A stretch of 64,000 nucleotides of DNA from Sphingomonas sp. Leaf412 (GTDB taxonomy: Bacteria; Pseudomonadota; Alphaproteobacteria; Sphingomonadales; Sphingomonadaceae): contig NZ_LMQP01000001.1 in assembly GCF_001425405.1 (NCBI RefSeq), positions 227,801-291,800 of the forward strand. The letters are read 5' to 3'. Below, piece by piece: positions 42,886-51,770 of this stretch. The notes below the pieces were generated by a model. That model had not been told where the DNA came from, searched no databases, and was given only the letters and a program-made list of their open reading frames with translations. The translations under genes were made by a program, and so were the position numbers. The stretch's first letter is position 1, and every line of letters starts with the position of its first letter.

Positions 42886-43164
42886 ATGCGAACCGCCAGC
42901 ACAAACGAAGAAGCCGCCGAAACCACGGGCTTACGGGCGGTCGCCTGGATCATCGGCGACGACGACCGGGCGGGGCGCCTGCTCGCGCTGACCGGGCTCG
43001 ACGCCGACGCGCTGCGCGACGGGCTGGGCGACCGCACGGTCCTGGCCGCGGTGCTGGCGTTCCTGGAATCGCACGAGCCCGATCTGCTCGCCTGCGCCGC
43101 CGCGCTGGAAACGTCCCCGGAAACCCTCGTCCGCGCCCGCGCCGCGCTGGAAGGATCGTCATGA
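42886..43164 (+). CDS. DUF3572 family protein
   Basis: This 92-residue protein has the DUF3572 domain from about residue 25 (DDDRAGRLLALTGLDADALR, AAVLAFLESHEPDLLACAAAL). It is helical and acidic, with unknown role. ATG 42886 is the start closest to the divergent divK; the stop overlaps the next ATG (43161) by four bases. Position next to divK is typical for the family and hints at a cell-cycle link, unproven. Confidence 0.88.
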   Translation: MRTASTNEEAAETTGLRAVAWIIGDDDRAGRLLALTGLDADALRDGLGDRTVLAAVLAFLESHEPDLLACAAALETSPETLVRARAALEGSS

Positions 43165-43787
43165 CCCGCCCGCTGCTCATCTCCGACTGCGACGAGGTGC
43201 TGCTGCACATGGTGCGCCATTTCGCCGACTGGCTGGGCGAGGCGCACGAGGTCGATTTCACCATCGGCACGTGGGAACTGGCACAATCGATGAAGCGTCG
43301 CGGCGACGGCGCGCCGCTGTCCCGCGAGGAGATGTTCGGCTTCCTCGGCGGCTTCTTCCCCGCGGAAATGGCGCGGCAGACGCTGGTGCCCGGCGCGAAG
43401 GAAGCGCTCGCGCGGCTGGCGGAGGTCGCGGACATCGTGATCCTGACCAACCTGGAGGATCATTGCCGCACCCACCGCATCGACCAGCTCGCCGCCTTCG
43501 GGATCGACCATCGCGTCGAATGCAACCAGGGCGGAAAGGGCGCGCCGGTGGCGCGGCTGGTGGCGGAGTTCGCGCCGTCGGTGACGGTGTTCGTCGACGA
43601 CCTGCCGCATCATCATCAATCGGTGGCGGAGCATGCGCCGGGCGTATGGCGGCTGCACATGGTCAGCGAGCCGCAACTGTCCCCCGGCGTCCCGACCTCG
43701 CCCGCCGCCCATGCGCGGATCGACGACTGGGCCGATGCGGCGGACTGGATCGCGACGCGCTTCGAGGCGGGCCGCGCCGCCGCCTGA
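43161..43787 (+). CDS. HAD-superfamily hydrolase
   Basis: This 208-residue HAD phosphatase or related hydrolase has the nucleophile motif LISDCDEVLL (Asp9 and Asp11), a helical cap (about 18-75), motif II IVILTNLED with Thr/Asn, the Lys of motif III in GGKGAPV, and FVDDLPHHHQSV as motif IV with two Asp. The substrate is unknown. It begins within the last codons of the DUF3572 gene and is followed by the repeat block. Confidence 0.9.
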   Translation: MTRPLLISDCDEVLLHMVRHFADWLGEAHEVDFTIGTWELAQSMKRRGDGAPLSREEMFGFLGGFFPAEMARQTLVPGAKEALARLAEVADIVILTNLEDHCRTHRIDQLAAFGIDHRVECNQGGKGAPVARLVAEFAPSVTVFVDDLPHHHQSVAEHAPGVWRLHMVSEPQLSPGVPTSPAAHARIDDWADAADWIATRFEAGRAAA

Positions 43788-44810
43788 CGCCGGCGCGGTG
43801 ACGGGGTCCACGCGAAGACGCGAAGGATGATCGGTTCGCGCCGGGACGCGGAGGTTCAAAGGCATCACGCCTGCGGCGCCGTGGCGAACCACCACGGCGG
43901 GATCGGGAACGGACCGGTTCCCGCACGCGCGCACCCTTCTGCGCCTCTACGCAAACCCGATCTTCATCGGACCTTCGCGCCGTCGAAAATCAAGGCACCA
44001 CGACGCCCCCCTCCCCCCGACCGAGGCGCCGCGCTGTCCTACATCGCGCGCGGAGCGTACAATCGCCCCATGCCCGCCCCCGCCCCGACCCGCCCCGTCG
44101 CCGCATATTCGTCACGGACTAGGTCGGCGGGGAGTCCGCACCACCGACGTGGCGTGAACTTCGTCAACTTCCGCACGTCCCGCCCGTGCCCGGAGGCACC
44201 GCACCATGATTCGCGCGAAGACGCGAAGGCGTCCCGCCTGTCGCGACATGGCCCGAACGACCACGACCGGCTCGGGAATGCGACGCCCCCCGCAAGCGCA
44301 CCCCCTCCGCGCCTCCGCGCCTCCGCGCGAACCGATCTTCTTCCTTCGCGCCTTCGCGCCTTCGCGAGAATCAACGCCCCCATCGAACCGCCCGTCGCCA
44401 CGCAACCTTCACGGCGGACGCCGCCGAGGAATCTGCGACGCGGGTGTGGCGTGAACTTTGTGAACTTCCGCGCGTGCCGTCAGTGTCACGACAAGGTTCG
44501 CGCGAAGACGCAAAGACGCGAAGAGTGGTTGATGCGCGCAGAGGCGCAGAGGACGCGGAGGCGTCCCGCCCGTCGCGCCGTTGCCCACAACGCGACACCG
44601 GGATCGGTACGATATCATTCCCGCAACCGCAGCGCCTCCGCGCCTCCGCGCGAACCCGACCTTCTTCGCCGTCGCGCGAATCGATTCCGCCCCGCACCGC
44701 GCGCAAGACAGACGGACCGACCGCAATAGGTGCGTATCGACTCAACATTCGCAACATTCGCGCCCGGCCGTGCCCTTGACCCCCGCGCCGCGCGCCAGCA
44801 GGAGGCCCGC
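43788..44810. repeat. Gene-free 1-kb block of long palindromic repeats
   Basis: Between the HAD gene and ridA no gene is supported. Three long palindromic units lie at 43811-43986, 44213-44367 and 44497-44680. Each has outer arms of CGCGAAGACGCGAAG type, inner arms of GCGCAGAGGCGCAG or CCTCCGCGCC type, and a related core (GCGTCCCGCC, TCGGGAA). A second motif (TGGCGTGAACTTCGTCAAC and variants) repeats at 44150, 44447 and about 44743, giving a period of about 297 bases. A perfect-arm relative lies at 30555-30790. Frames open across it are repeat-derived. Confidence 0.85.
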
Positions 44811-45281
44811 ATGACCGACCGCATCGACCGCACGCTCGCCGACCTCGGCCTCGCCCTCCCGCAGGCCGCGGCCCCCGTCGCCTCCTACGTCCCCGTGGTG
44901 GAGGCCGGCGGCCTGCTCCACGTGTCCGGACAGCTGCCGTTCCGCGACGGAAAGGTCGTCACCGGCCGCCTCGGCGACGGCACCAGCCTTGAGGACGGGC
45001 AGGAAGCGGCGAAGCTGTGCGCGCTGATGGTCGTGGCGCAGATCAAGGCGCATCTGGGCAATCTCGGCCGCGTGGTGCGCGTCGTGAAGCTGGGCGTGTT
45101 CGTGAATTCCACCGCCGACTTCACCGACCAGCCGAAGGTGGCGAACGGCGCGTCGGACCTGATGGTCGCGCTGTTCGGCGACGCGGGCAAGCACGCCCGC
45201 GCCGCAGTCGGCGTCGCTGCGCTGCCGCTCGGCGCCGCGGTGGAGGTCGACGCGATCGTGGAGGTCGGCGCGGCGCTGTAG
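44811..45281 (+). CDS. RidA/YjgF family enamine deaminase
   Basis: This 156-residue member of the RidA superfamily hydrolyses reactive enamines/imines or binds small metabolites. Motifs include YVPVVEAGGLLHVSGQLPF near the N-terminus, LCALMVVAQIKAHLGNLGRVVRVVKLGVFVNS and HARAAVGVAALPLGAAVEVDAIVEV at the C-terminus. The canonical catalytic Arg of RidA appears as HARAAVG (Arg at about 136). An AGGAGG site lies 5 bases before ATG 44811. It belongs to the longer RidA-type subgroup of about 150 residues, so the substrate may differ from E. coli RidA. Confidence 0.9.
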   Translation: MTDRIDRTLADLGLALPQAAAPVASYVPVVEAGGLLHVSGQLPFRDGKVVTGRLGDGTSLEDGQEAAKLCALMVVAQIKAHLGNLGRVVRVVKLGVFVNSTADFTDQPKVANGASDLMVALFGDAGKHARAAVGVAALPLGAAVEVDAIVEVGAAL

Positions 45282-45307
45282 GGGCTGACGGCCGCGGCAA
45301 TAATTGG

Positions 45308-45393
45308 GCTCCCGCGAAAGCGGGAGCCCAGAGCCGCGCGAACCGTGCGCCGTTGTCCTTCCACAACCCTGGGTTCCCGCCTGCGCGGGAACA
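45308..45393. repeat. Paired short palindromes (CCCGCGAAGGCGGG family)
   Basis: Two hairpins (45308-45327 and 45373-45390) flank about 45 bases that include GCGCCGTTGTCC; the second ends in ACACAAGG. The same unit is seen in reverse at 60146-60234, where the linking bases are also shared in inverted order. It fills the gap between ridA and the ligase gene. Confidence 0.8.
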
Positions 45394-45451
45394 CAAGGCG
45401 CCGGGGATCGGAGACACGGCACCCCCACCCGCCCTCGCGCGTTCGCCCGTC

Positions 45452-47053
45452 ATGCACGCCTTCGCCGCGCTCCTCGATGCCCTCATCTACACGCGGTCGC
45501 GCAATGCGAAGCTGAAGCTGATCGGCGATTACCTCCGCGCCACACCCGATCCCGATCGCGGCTGGGCGATGGCGGCGCTGACCGGCGACCTGGACCTGCC
45601 CGCGATCAAGCCCGCGCTGATCCGCACGCTGATCGAGGAGCGGACCGACCCCGTGCTCTTCCGCATGAGCCGCGATTACGTCGGCGACACCGCGGAAACG
45701 GTGTCGCTGCTCTGGCCCGAGCCCGAAGTGCCGGTGACGACCCCGCCGCTGACCGTCGCGGCCGTGGTGGACCGGCTGATGCACCTGTCCCGCGCCGACG
45801 CCCCCGCGGTGCTGGCGGGAATGCTCGACGCCTCGGACGCGGAGGAGCGGTTCGCGCTGCTCAAGATGGCGACCGGCGCGTTGCGCGTCGGCGTGTCGGC
45901 GCGGCTGGCGAAACAGGCACTGGCCGACGCCTTCGGCCTCGATGTCGACGCGGTGGAGGAGGTGTGGCACGGCCTCGACGCGCCCTATCCCACCCTCTTC
46001 GCCTGGGCGGAGGGGACGGGGGAGCAGCCCACGCCCGCCGACGTCCCCGTCTTCCGCCCCTTCATGCTGGCGCATCCGCTGGACGACCTGCGCGTCGACC
46101 TCGCCGATTACGTCGCGGAATGGAAATGGGACGGCATCCGCGTCCAGATCGTCCACGTCGTGAACGCCGAAGGAATTGGCGAGACCCGCCTCTACAGCCG
46201 CACCGGCGACGACGTCACCCGCGCCTTCCCCGACGTCGCCGCCGCCTTCTCGACCCCCGGCGTGCTCGACGGCGAACTGATGGTGAAGGGCGATGTGCAG
46301 GGCGGAGAAGCCGCCAGCTTCAACGCGCTCCAGCAACGGCTGGGGCGCAAGGTCGTGTCGGCGAAGATGCTGGCCGAAGCCCCCGCCTTCGTCCGCCTGT
46401 ACGACATATTGTTCGACGGCACGGATGATCTGCGCGCCCTGCCCTGGAGCGACCGCCGCGCCCGGCTGGAGGCGTTCGCCCCGCGCCTCGACCCCGATCG
46501 CTTCGACGTCAGCGCCTTGGTCGAGGCACCCGACTTCACCGCGCTGGAGGGGATCCGCGCCGGCGCCCGCGACGCCGCGATCGAGGGGATGATGCTGAAA
46601 CGCCGCGACAGCCCCTATGTCGCCGGGCGCCGCACTGGGCTGTGGTACAAATGGAAGCGCGACCCGCTGACCGCCGATTGCGTGATGATGTACGCGCAGC
46701 GCGGCAGCGGCCGGCGGTCAAGCTGGTACAGCGACTATACCTTCGGCTGCTGGACCGACGCGCCGGAAGAGGGGGGCGAACTGCTCCCCGTCGGCAAGGC
46801 GTATCAGGGGATCAGCGATCAGGAGATCGCGCAGCTCGACAAATTCGTACGCCAGAACACGCTGAACCGCTTCGGTCCGGTGCGCGAGGTGGAAAAGGCG
46901 CTGGTGCTGGAGATCGCGTTCGATTCGATCCACGAATCGAAACGCCACAAATCCGGCCTCGCGATGCGCTTCCCCCGGATCGTGCGGATCCGGACCGACA
47001 AGCCCGCGGTGGAGGCGGACACCCTAGCGGCGCTGCGGGCGTTGATGACATGA
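45452..47053 (+). CDS. ATP-dependent DNA ligase
   Basis: The 533-residue protein has an N-terminal DNA-binding domain (about 1-190) and the nucleotidyltransferase core: the adenylated lysine in YVAEWKWDGIRVQI (motif I), RLYSRTGDD (motif III region), DGELMV (motif IV), EGMMLKRRDSPY and LWYKWKRD (motifs IIIa/IV-V), followed by an OB domain ending ALRALM. This is the type found with an Lhr-like helicase, a metallophosphoesterase and an exonuclease in many proteobacteria; none of these is adjacent here. A role in DNA repair, additional to the NAD-dependent LigA, is likely. Confidence 0.94.
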   Translation: MHAFAALLDALIYTRSRNAKLKLIGDYLRATPDPDRGWAMAALTGDLDLPAIKPALIRTLIEERTDPVLFRMSRDYVGDTAETVSLLWPEPEVPVTTPPLTVAAVVDRLMHLSRADAPAVLAGMLDASDAEERFALLKMATGALRVGVSARLAKQALADAFGLDVDAVEEVWHGLDAPYPTLFAWAEGTGEQPTPADVPVFRPFMLAHPLDDLRVDLADYVAEWKWDGIRVQIVHVVNAEGIGETRLYSRTGDDVTRAFPDVAAAFSTPGVLDGELMVKGDVQGGEAASFNALQQRLGRKVVSAKMLAEAPAFVRLYDILFDGTDDLRALPWSDRRARLEAFAPRLDPDRFDVSALVEAPDFTALEGIRAGARDAAIEGMMLKRRDSPYVAGRRTGLWYKWKRDPLTADCVMMYAQRGSGRRSSWYSDYTFGCWTDAPEEGGELLPVGKAYQGISDQEIAQLDKFVRQNTLNRFGPVREVEKALVLEIAFDSIHESKRHKSGLAMRFPRIVRIRTDKPAVEADTLAALRALMT

Positions 47054-47149
47054 GGCGTCGACTGGGCGGCGCCGCCGGAACGATGCCGCCTACCCGCCCC
47101 GCCAGCGCCGCGCTGGTGGGCGTTCCGCACGCCGTATAATGCGGCGGGG

Positions 47150-47983
47150 ATGAGCGACTGGACCCTCGCCGCCGGCCTGATGATCGCGTCGGGATCGATC
47201 CACGCCATCGTCAACGGCATCGTCAAGAGCGGGCGCAGCAAGATGGCGGCCCGCGCCGCGACCGACGGGACCAGCGCGCTGCTGCTGCTGCCCGCGACCG
47301 TGCTGGTGCCGTGGCCGACCGGCGCCGTCGGCTGGCTCGCGGCCAGCGCGGCGATCCACGGCCTGTACCTGATCGCGCTGGTGAAGGCATACGAGCGCGC
47401 CGACTTCTCCGCCGCCTATCCCGTCCTGCGCGGCGTCGCACCGCTGCTGACCGCGCTGGTGACGCTGGCGTGGCTGGGCGAACGCGCGACCACGGCGCAG
47501 ATCGCGGGCATCGCGCTTCTGGGCGGCGGGATGGTGGGCCTCGCGATCGGGCGCCACCTGGACCGCGCCGCGCTCGGCTGGGCGGTGCTGACCGGGCGCT
47601 GCACCGCCGCCTATACCGTCATCGACGCGCAGGGCGTGCGGGCGGCCCCGTCGGTGGCAAGCTATATCGTCTGGTGCTTCGTCGTCATGGGGGTTGTTGT
47701 CGTGGCGCAGTTCGCGACGATGACCCGCGGGCGGGTATTCGCGGACATGCGCGCGCAATGGCGCCCCGCCGCGGTGGCGGGCGCGCTATCGATCGTCACC
47801 TACGGCATGGCGCTCTACGCCTTCTCGCTCGGCCCCACCGCTCCGCTGGCCGCGCTGCGCGAGACGGGCATGGTCACCGCGCTGCTGATCGGCGTCGTCT
47901 TCCTCGGCGAACGCGTGACGCGGCGGCGTGCGGCGGCGGTGGGGGCGATCCTGATCGGCGCGGCCTTGATCCTGTCGCGATAG
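47150..47983 (+). CDS. EamA/DMT family transporter
   Basis: The 277-residue protein has about ten membrane segments in two EamA repeats. The end of each repeat carries the family signature (AYPVLRGVAPLLTALVTLAWLGE and PLAALRETGMVTALLIGVVFLGE with the Glu). The substrate could be an amino acid or metabolite; it cannot be read from sequence. It follows the ligase gene by about 100 bases. Confidence 0.9.
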   Translation: MSDWTLAAGLMIASGSIHAIVNGIVKSGRSKMAARAATDGTSALLLLPATVLVPWPTGAVGWLAASAAIHGLYLIALVKAYERADFSAAYPVLRGVAPLLTALVTLAWLGERATTAQIAGIALLGGGMVGLAIGRHLDRAALGWAVLTGRCTAAYTVIDAQGVRAAPSVASYIVWCFVVMGVVVVAQFATMTRGRVFADMRAQWRPAAVAGALSIVTYGMALYAFSLGPTAPLAALRETGMVTALLIGVVFLGERVTRRRAAAVGAILIGAALILSR

Positions 47984-47995
47984 GCGGGTCGGGCG

Positions 47996-49672
47996 TTACC
48001 AGCCCTCCAGCACCCGCACCTCCGCGATCAGGTCCTTGCGGCTCAGCTTCCCGATCATCGTCTTGGGCATCGCGTCGCGTACGGTCACCGCATCGACGCG
48101 TTCGTGCTTGCCGACCTGCGGGTTGACCCAGTCGCGCAGCGCGTCGCCCGTCACCGGCACCGCCTCAGGCTCCAGCGTCACGTACGCGCGCACGCGTTCG
48201 CCCGAATAGGCATCGGGCACACCGATCACCAGCGCCTCGCGCACCGCGGGATGCCGGTGCAGCACGGTCTCGATCCGGCTGGGAAAGACCTTGAACCCGC
48301 CGACGGCGATCATGTCCTTCAGCCGGTCGACGATCGCGACGAAGCCGTCCGCGTCGATCGTGCCGACGTCCCCGGTCCGCAGCCATCCGTCCGCGAACGT
48401 GTCCGCATCCGCGTCGGGCCGGTTCCAATATCCCGCCATGACCTGCGGCCCCTTCGCCACGATCTCACCGGGGCCGCCCGCGGGCGCCGGTTTCGTCGGG
48501 TCCTCCTTGTCCACCAGCCGCAATCGCGTGCCGGGCAGCGGCTGGCCGATCGTTCCCGGCTTCTGCACCCCCTCGTACGGATTGACGGTCAGCACGCCCG
48601 TGCTTTCCGACAGGCCATAGCCTTCGACCAGCGTCGCGTGCGTCGCCTCTTCCCACCGCGCCTTCAGGTCGGCGTTCAGCGCCGCGCCGCCGGAAATGCA
48701 GATGCGCAGGCCCGAAAAGTCGGTCTTCGCCATCCCGGGATGGTCCAGCAGCGCCTGGTACATCGTCGGCACGCCGGGAAGGGCGGTCGCCTTCGTCCGG
48801 TGCAGCGCGGCCAGCGCCGCCCCCGCCTCGAACCGCGGCAGCATCACGATCTCCCCCCCGGTCGCGATCGTGCGATTCATGACGCAGGTGTTGGCGAAGA
48901 CGTGGAACAGCGGCAACGCGCCCAGGATGCGGTCGGGCAGGTCGGGATGCGGGTCCAGCGACGCCACCTGCCGCGCATTGGCCGCGACGTTGGCGTGCGT
49001 CAGTACCGCGCCCTTCGGCGTACCCGTCGTGCCCCCGGTATATTGGATCAGCGCCACGTCGCGCGCGGGATCGATGATCGCGGCGGGCAGCGCGCCGTCG
49101 TTCGCGATCAAGGCGGAAAAGGCGGTGACGCGCGCGTCGTCGGGCCGCGCCGCGACCTCCCTGCCCTTGAACAGGCGATAGAACAGCGACTTGCCCGCGG
49201 GCAATGCGCCCGCGACCGAGCCGACGATCACGCGCTCCAGCGAACTCTTCGCCAGTACCGCCAGCGCGTTCGGCAGCAGCGCGGTGGCGGACAGCGTGAA
49301 CAGGACGCGCGTGCCCGAATCCTCTACCTGGTGCACCAGTTCGTCGACCGAATAGAGCGGGGAGAAATTCACGACCGTCGCGCCCAGCCGCAGCGCGCCG
49401 TGATAGGCGGCCAGGTAATGCGGCACGTTGGGCAGGAACAGCCCGATCCGGTCGCCCTTCCCATATCCCATCGCCGCCAGCCCGGTCGCGACGCGCCGCG
49501 CGCCGTCCGCGACCTCGGCATAGGAATATCGCCGCGCCATGAAGTCGATCAGCGCCCGCGCGCCGAACCGCGCGACCGAATCGTCGAACAGCGCGACCAT
49601 CGATTCGGGTGGGAAGGCCGTTTCCCACGGCACGGGGTGGCGGTAGCCGTGGAGCCAGTCGGGATCGGTCAT
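47996..49672 (-). CDS. Long-chain acyl-CoA synthetase (AMP-binding)
   Basis: This 558-residue adenylate-forming enzyme activates a fatty acid to its CoA thioester via acyl-AMP. It has the P-loop-like IQYTGGTTGTPKGAVLTH (motif A3), GGAALNADL and EGYGLSESTG (A5), TGDVGTIDADGFVAIVDRLKD (A7-A8) and the C-terminal PKTMIGKLSRKDL with the catalytic Lys (A10). The FACS-type linker supports a FadD-like identity. The start MTDPDWLHGYRHP at 49672 is chosen over an upstream ATG six codons before. It converges with the EamA gene. Confidence 0.92.
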   Translation of the reverse strand: MTDPDWLHGYRHPVPWETAFPPESMVALFDDSVARFGARALIDFMARRYSYAEVADGARRVATGLAAMGYGKGDRIGLFLPNVPHYLAAYHGALRLGATVVNFSPLYSVDELVHQVEDSGTRVLFTLSATALLPNALAVLAKSSLERVIVGSVAGALPAGKSLFYRLFKGREVAARPDDARVTAFSALIANDGALPAAIIDPARDVALIQYTGGTTGTPKGAVLTHANVAANARQVASLDPHPDLPDRILGALPLFHVFANTCVMNRTIATGGEIVMLPRFEAGAALAALHRTKATALPGVPTMYQALLDHPGMAKTDFSGLRICISGGAALNADLKARWEEATHATLVEGYGLSESTGVLTVNPYEGVQKPGTIGQPLPGTRLRLVDKEDPTKPAPAGGPGEIVAKGPQVMAGYWNRPDADADTFADGWLRTGDVGTIDADGFVAIVDRLKDMIAVGGFKVFPSRIETVLHRHPAVREALVIGVPDAYSGERVRAYVTLEPEAVPVTGDALRDWVNPQVGKHERVDAVTVRDAMPKTMIGKLSRKDLIAEVRVLEGW

Positions 49673-49718
49673 TGACACGGCTGTAAGCACGGCGTCGCCG
49701 CCGTCAACGCCGCCGCGG

Positions 49719-49934
49719 TCAGTGGATCAGGCGGTCCGCCGCATAGACCGCCGCCGCGGCCATCGCGTCCAGCGGCGGGGCGAGCTGCGCCTCGACCTGC
49801 GGGCCCCGGTCGGTATCGAACCCGATCGACAGCGTTCCGAAGGTCGGCCGATCGTGGTTCGCCACGACGAGCAGCGCGAACGCGGCGATCACGGCGGCGA
49901 TGCGGCGGCGGCGGTAATTCGGCTGCTGGTCCAT
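49719..49934 (-). CDS. Small single-pass membrane protein
   Basis: A 71-residue protein with a positively charged N-terminus (MDQQPNYRRRRIAAV), a single hydrophobic segment (about 12-26), and a soluble tail with DRPTFGTLSIGFDTDRGPQ and an Ala-rich helix. It probably sits in the inner membrane with the C-terminus outside. No family recognised. ATG 49934 is chosen; in-frame ATGs at 49946 and 49979 add uncharacteristic residues. It lies upstream of the acyl-CoA synthetase gene, 46 bases away. Confidence 0.6.
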   Translation of the reverse strand: MDQQPNYRRRRIAAVIAAFALLVVANHDRPTFGTLSIGFDTDRGPQVEAQLAPPLDAMAAAAVYAADRLIH

Positions 49935-49997
49935 GGGACGCTGCATAAACCATGTCGCGCGATCGATACAATCGCCCACGCGGCGCTCAGGCGGCGC

Positions 49998-51671
49998 TCA
50001 GGCGGCAAGGCCCGGGGGCGCATGGCGCACGCGGTCGCGCCCCGCCTGTTTGGCGGCGAGCAGCGCCTGGTCGGCGCGCCGGTACAGCCGGCTCCAGTCC
50101 GCCTCCGTTACGATCGATCCCGCCTCGCTGCCCAGCGACGCCGTGACCGTCAGGTCGTAGGGCATCCGCGCCGCACGCACCGCGGTCAGCACGCTGTCGG
50201 CCAGTCCGGCGTGGTCGTCGCGGGCCAGGATCGCGAATTCCTCCCCCCCGATCCGCGCCACCAACGCGTCCGCCGGCGCCGCCTGTTCCAGCGCGCGGGC
50301 GAAGCGTCGCAGGACCTCGTCGCCCCGGTCGTGTCCCAGCGTGTCGTTGACGCGCTTGAAATGGTCGATGTCCGCCAGCACGAGCCGCCGCCGTTCCGGC
50401 TCGCCGATCGCCTCGCGCAGGAAGGCGCGCCGGTTGAGCAGCCCGGTCAGCGGATCGGTATCGGCCAGCGCACGCGCCGCCGCCTCCCCCGCGATCGCCG
50501 CATCGCGCTCGCCCATCAGCAGGCGGATGCGGTAGCTGATCGCGATCCCCGACAGCAACGCCTCCACCGTCATCGAGGCCAGCGTGGAATTGTCCAGCAG
50601 GAAGCTGAAGCGCACGAGGTGGAATTGCGCCGCCACGCGCATCGCCGCCAGCGCGATCGGCGCGGCCCATGCGATCCCGAACAGCCACAATTGATTGCTG
50701 CGCATCCGCCATGCGCGCCACAGCACGGCCACCGCGAAGATCGTCAGCGCCAGGAACGCGGCGCCGTAGATCTGGTCGAGCGCGAGTGCGTGCCACGGTG
50801 CCAGCGACGCGAACGCGACCGCACTGGCCAGCAACGTGCCGCTGACGATCCGCGCGGCGCGGCCCAGCACGCCGGCGAAGACGCGATCCTCGAAGAATCG
50901 CCGCGCGAACGCGACCGCCAGCACGCCGGCGAGCGCCAGCAGCAGGTAGTTCACGCGGATGCGATCGGTGTTGGCCATGCCGGTCCACCAGCCCAGCACC
51001 CCCGACGACGACGCGGCATAGCCGACCAGCGCGGCCAGCATCGCGCAATACGCCAGTTGGAAACGGTGCCGCAGCACCGCCCACAGCGCCAGGTTGTAGA
51101 CGAACAACGCCAGGCACAATCCCGCGAACCCCGCGTACAGCGTGCCCAGCAGCAGGTTCGACCTGACGCTGTCGTCCGGGGTCGCCAGTCGCGGCTGCGC
51201 GACGATCCCGCGCGTGTTCGCGGCACCCTCGATCCGCCACAGCAGCGCGGTGGCACGCACCCCGCGCACGGGGACGGGCAGTTCCAGCACCGCACCGATC
51301 TGCAACGCCGCCGTCGCGTCGCGGTCGTCCATCGTCCGGGCCGTCATCGCGCCGTCGGCATAGGCGACGTACAGGGTCGCGCGCTCCTGCCACAGGCTCG
51401 CGCTGCGGATCGTGCGCGGCGACCGTCCCGCCTCCGTCGGCAGCCCGGTCGCCCGTACCCAGTAATCGCCCGGCCCCATCCGGTGCTGCGGCGTGGTGCA
51501 ATCGTACCGACCGCGCGCCGTCAGCATCGCCGCGACATTGTCCCCGTCCGTCGCGCGCGCGACGCAGATCGCGACCGGCACGCCGATATCGGCGTTCTGC
51601 GCCGCCGCCGGCCGCGCCGCAAGCAGCGCGAGCAGGAGCAGAAGGCCGTTCAGGAAGCGGGCGATCCCCAT
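49998..51671 (-). CDS. Diguanylate cyclase with 7TM-DISM sensor
   Basis: The 557-residue protein makes cyclic di-GMP. A signal peptide (MGIARFLNGLLLLLALLAARPAAAQ) is followed by a periplasmic DISMED2-like beta domain (about 26-160), seven membrane segments (about 172-370), and a GGDEF domain (about 390-550). The GGDEF part has DPLTGLLNRRAF, ADIDHFKRVNDTLGHDRGDEVL and the active-site motif RIGGEEFAIL; no I-site RxxD is obvious five residues before it. The signal it senses is unknown. Confidence 0.94.
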   Translation of the reverse strand: MGIARFLNGLLLLLALLAARPAAAQNADIGVPVAICVARATDGDNVAAMLTARGRYDCTTPQHRMGPGDYWVRATGLPTEAGRSPRTIRSASLWQERATLYVAYADGAMTARTMDDRDATAALQIGAVLELPVPVRGVRATALLWRIEGAANTRGIVAQPRLATPDDSVRSNLLLGTLYAGFAGLCLALFVYNLALWAVLRHRFQLAYCAMLAALVGYAASSSGVLGWWTGMANTDRIRVNYLLLALAGVLAVAFARRFFEDRVFAGVLGRAARIVSGTLLASAVAFASLAPWHALALDQIYGAAFLALTIFAVAVLWRAWRMRSNQLWLFGIAWAAPIALAAMRVAAQFHLVRFSFLLDNSTLASMTVEALLSGIAISYRIRLLMGERDAAIAGEAAARALADTDPLTGLLNRRAFLREAIGEPERRRLVLADIDHFKRVNDTLGHDRGDEVLRRFARALEQAAPADALVARIGGEEFAILARDDHAGLADSVLTAVRAARMPYDLTVTASLGSEAGSIVTEADWSRLYRRADQALLAAKQAGRDRVRHAPPGLAA

Positions 51672-51705
51672 GCGACCGGGGTAGCGGCGGGGAAGCGAAG
51701 ATATG

Positions 51706-51744
51706 GTAAAGGCGCCGCCCGCCTGCCGCGGACGACGCCTTTAC
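51706..51744. terminator. Candidate hairpin downstream of clpA
   Basis: GTAAAGGCG (51706-51714) and CGCCTTTAC (51736-51744) form a perfect 9-bp inverted repeat around a G/C-rich loop of 21 bases. It lies 27 bases after the clpA stop (minus strand) and just ahead of the cyclase start region, so it could end clpA transcription. Confidence 0.45.
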
Positions 51745-51770
51745 GGGTAATTACATCGCGATACGGACGG

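Noticed and set aside
43811..44700. CRISPR-like array
   Set aside because: The repeats are long palindromes with different arms and no uniform spacers of 30-40 bases; no cas gene is nearby.
43827..44729. A 300-residue open frame across the repeat block (plus strand)
   Set aside because: It is composed of translated repeats (VNFVNFR repeated, Arg/Pro-rich stretches), has no RBS, and follows the repeat period, not a protein domain pattern.
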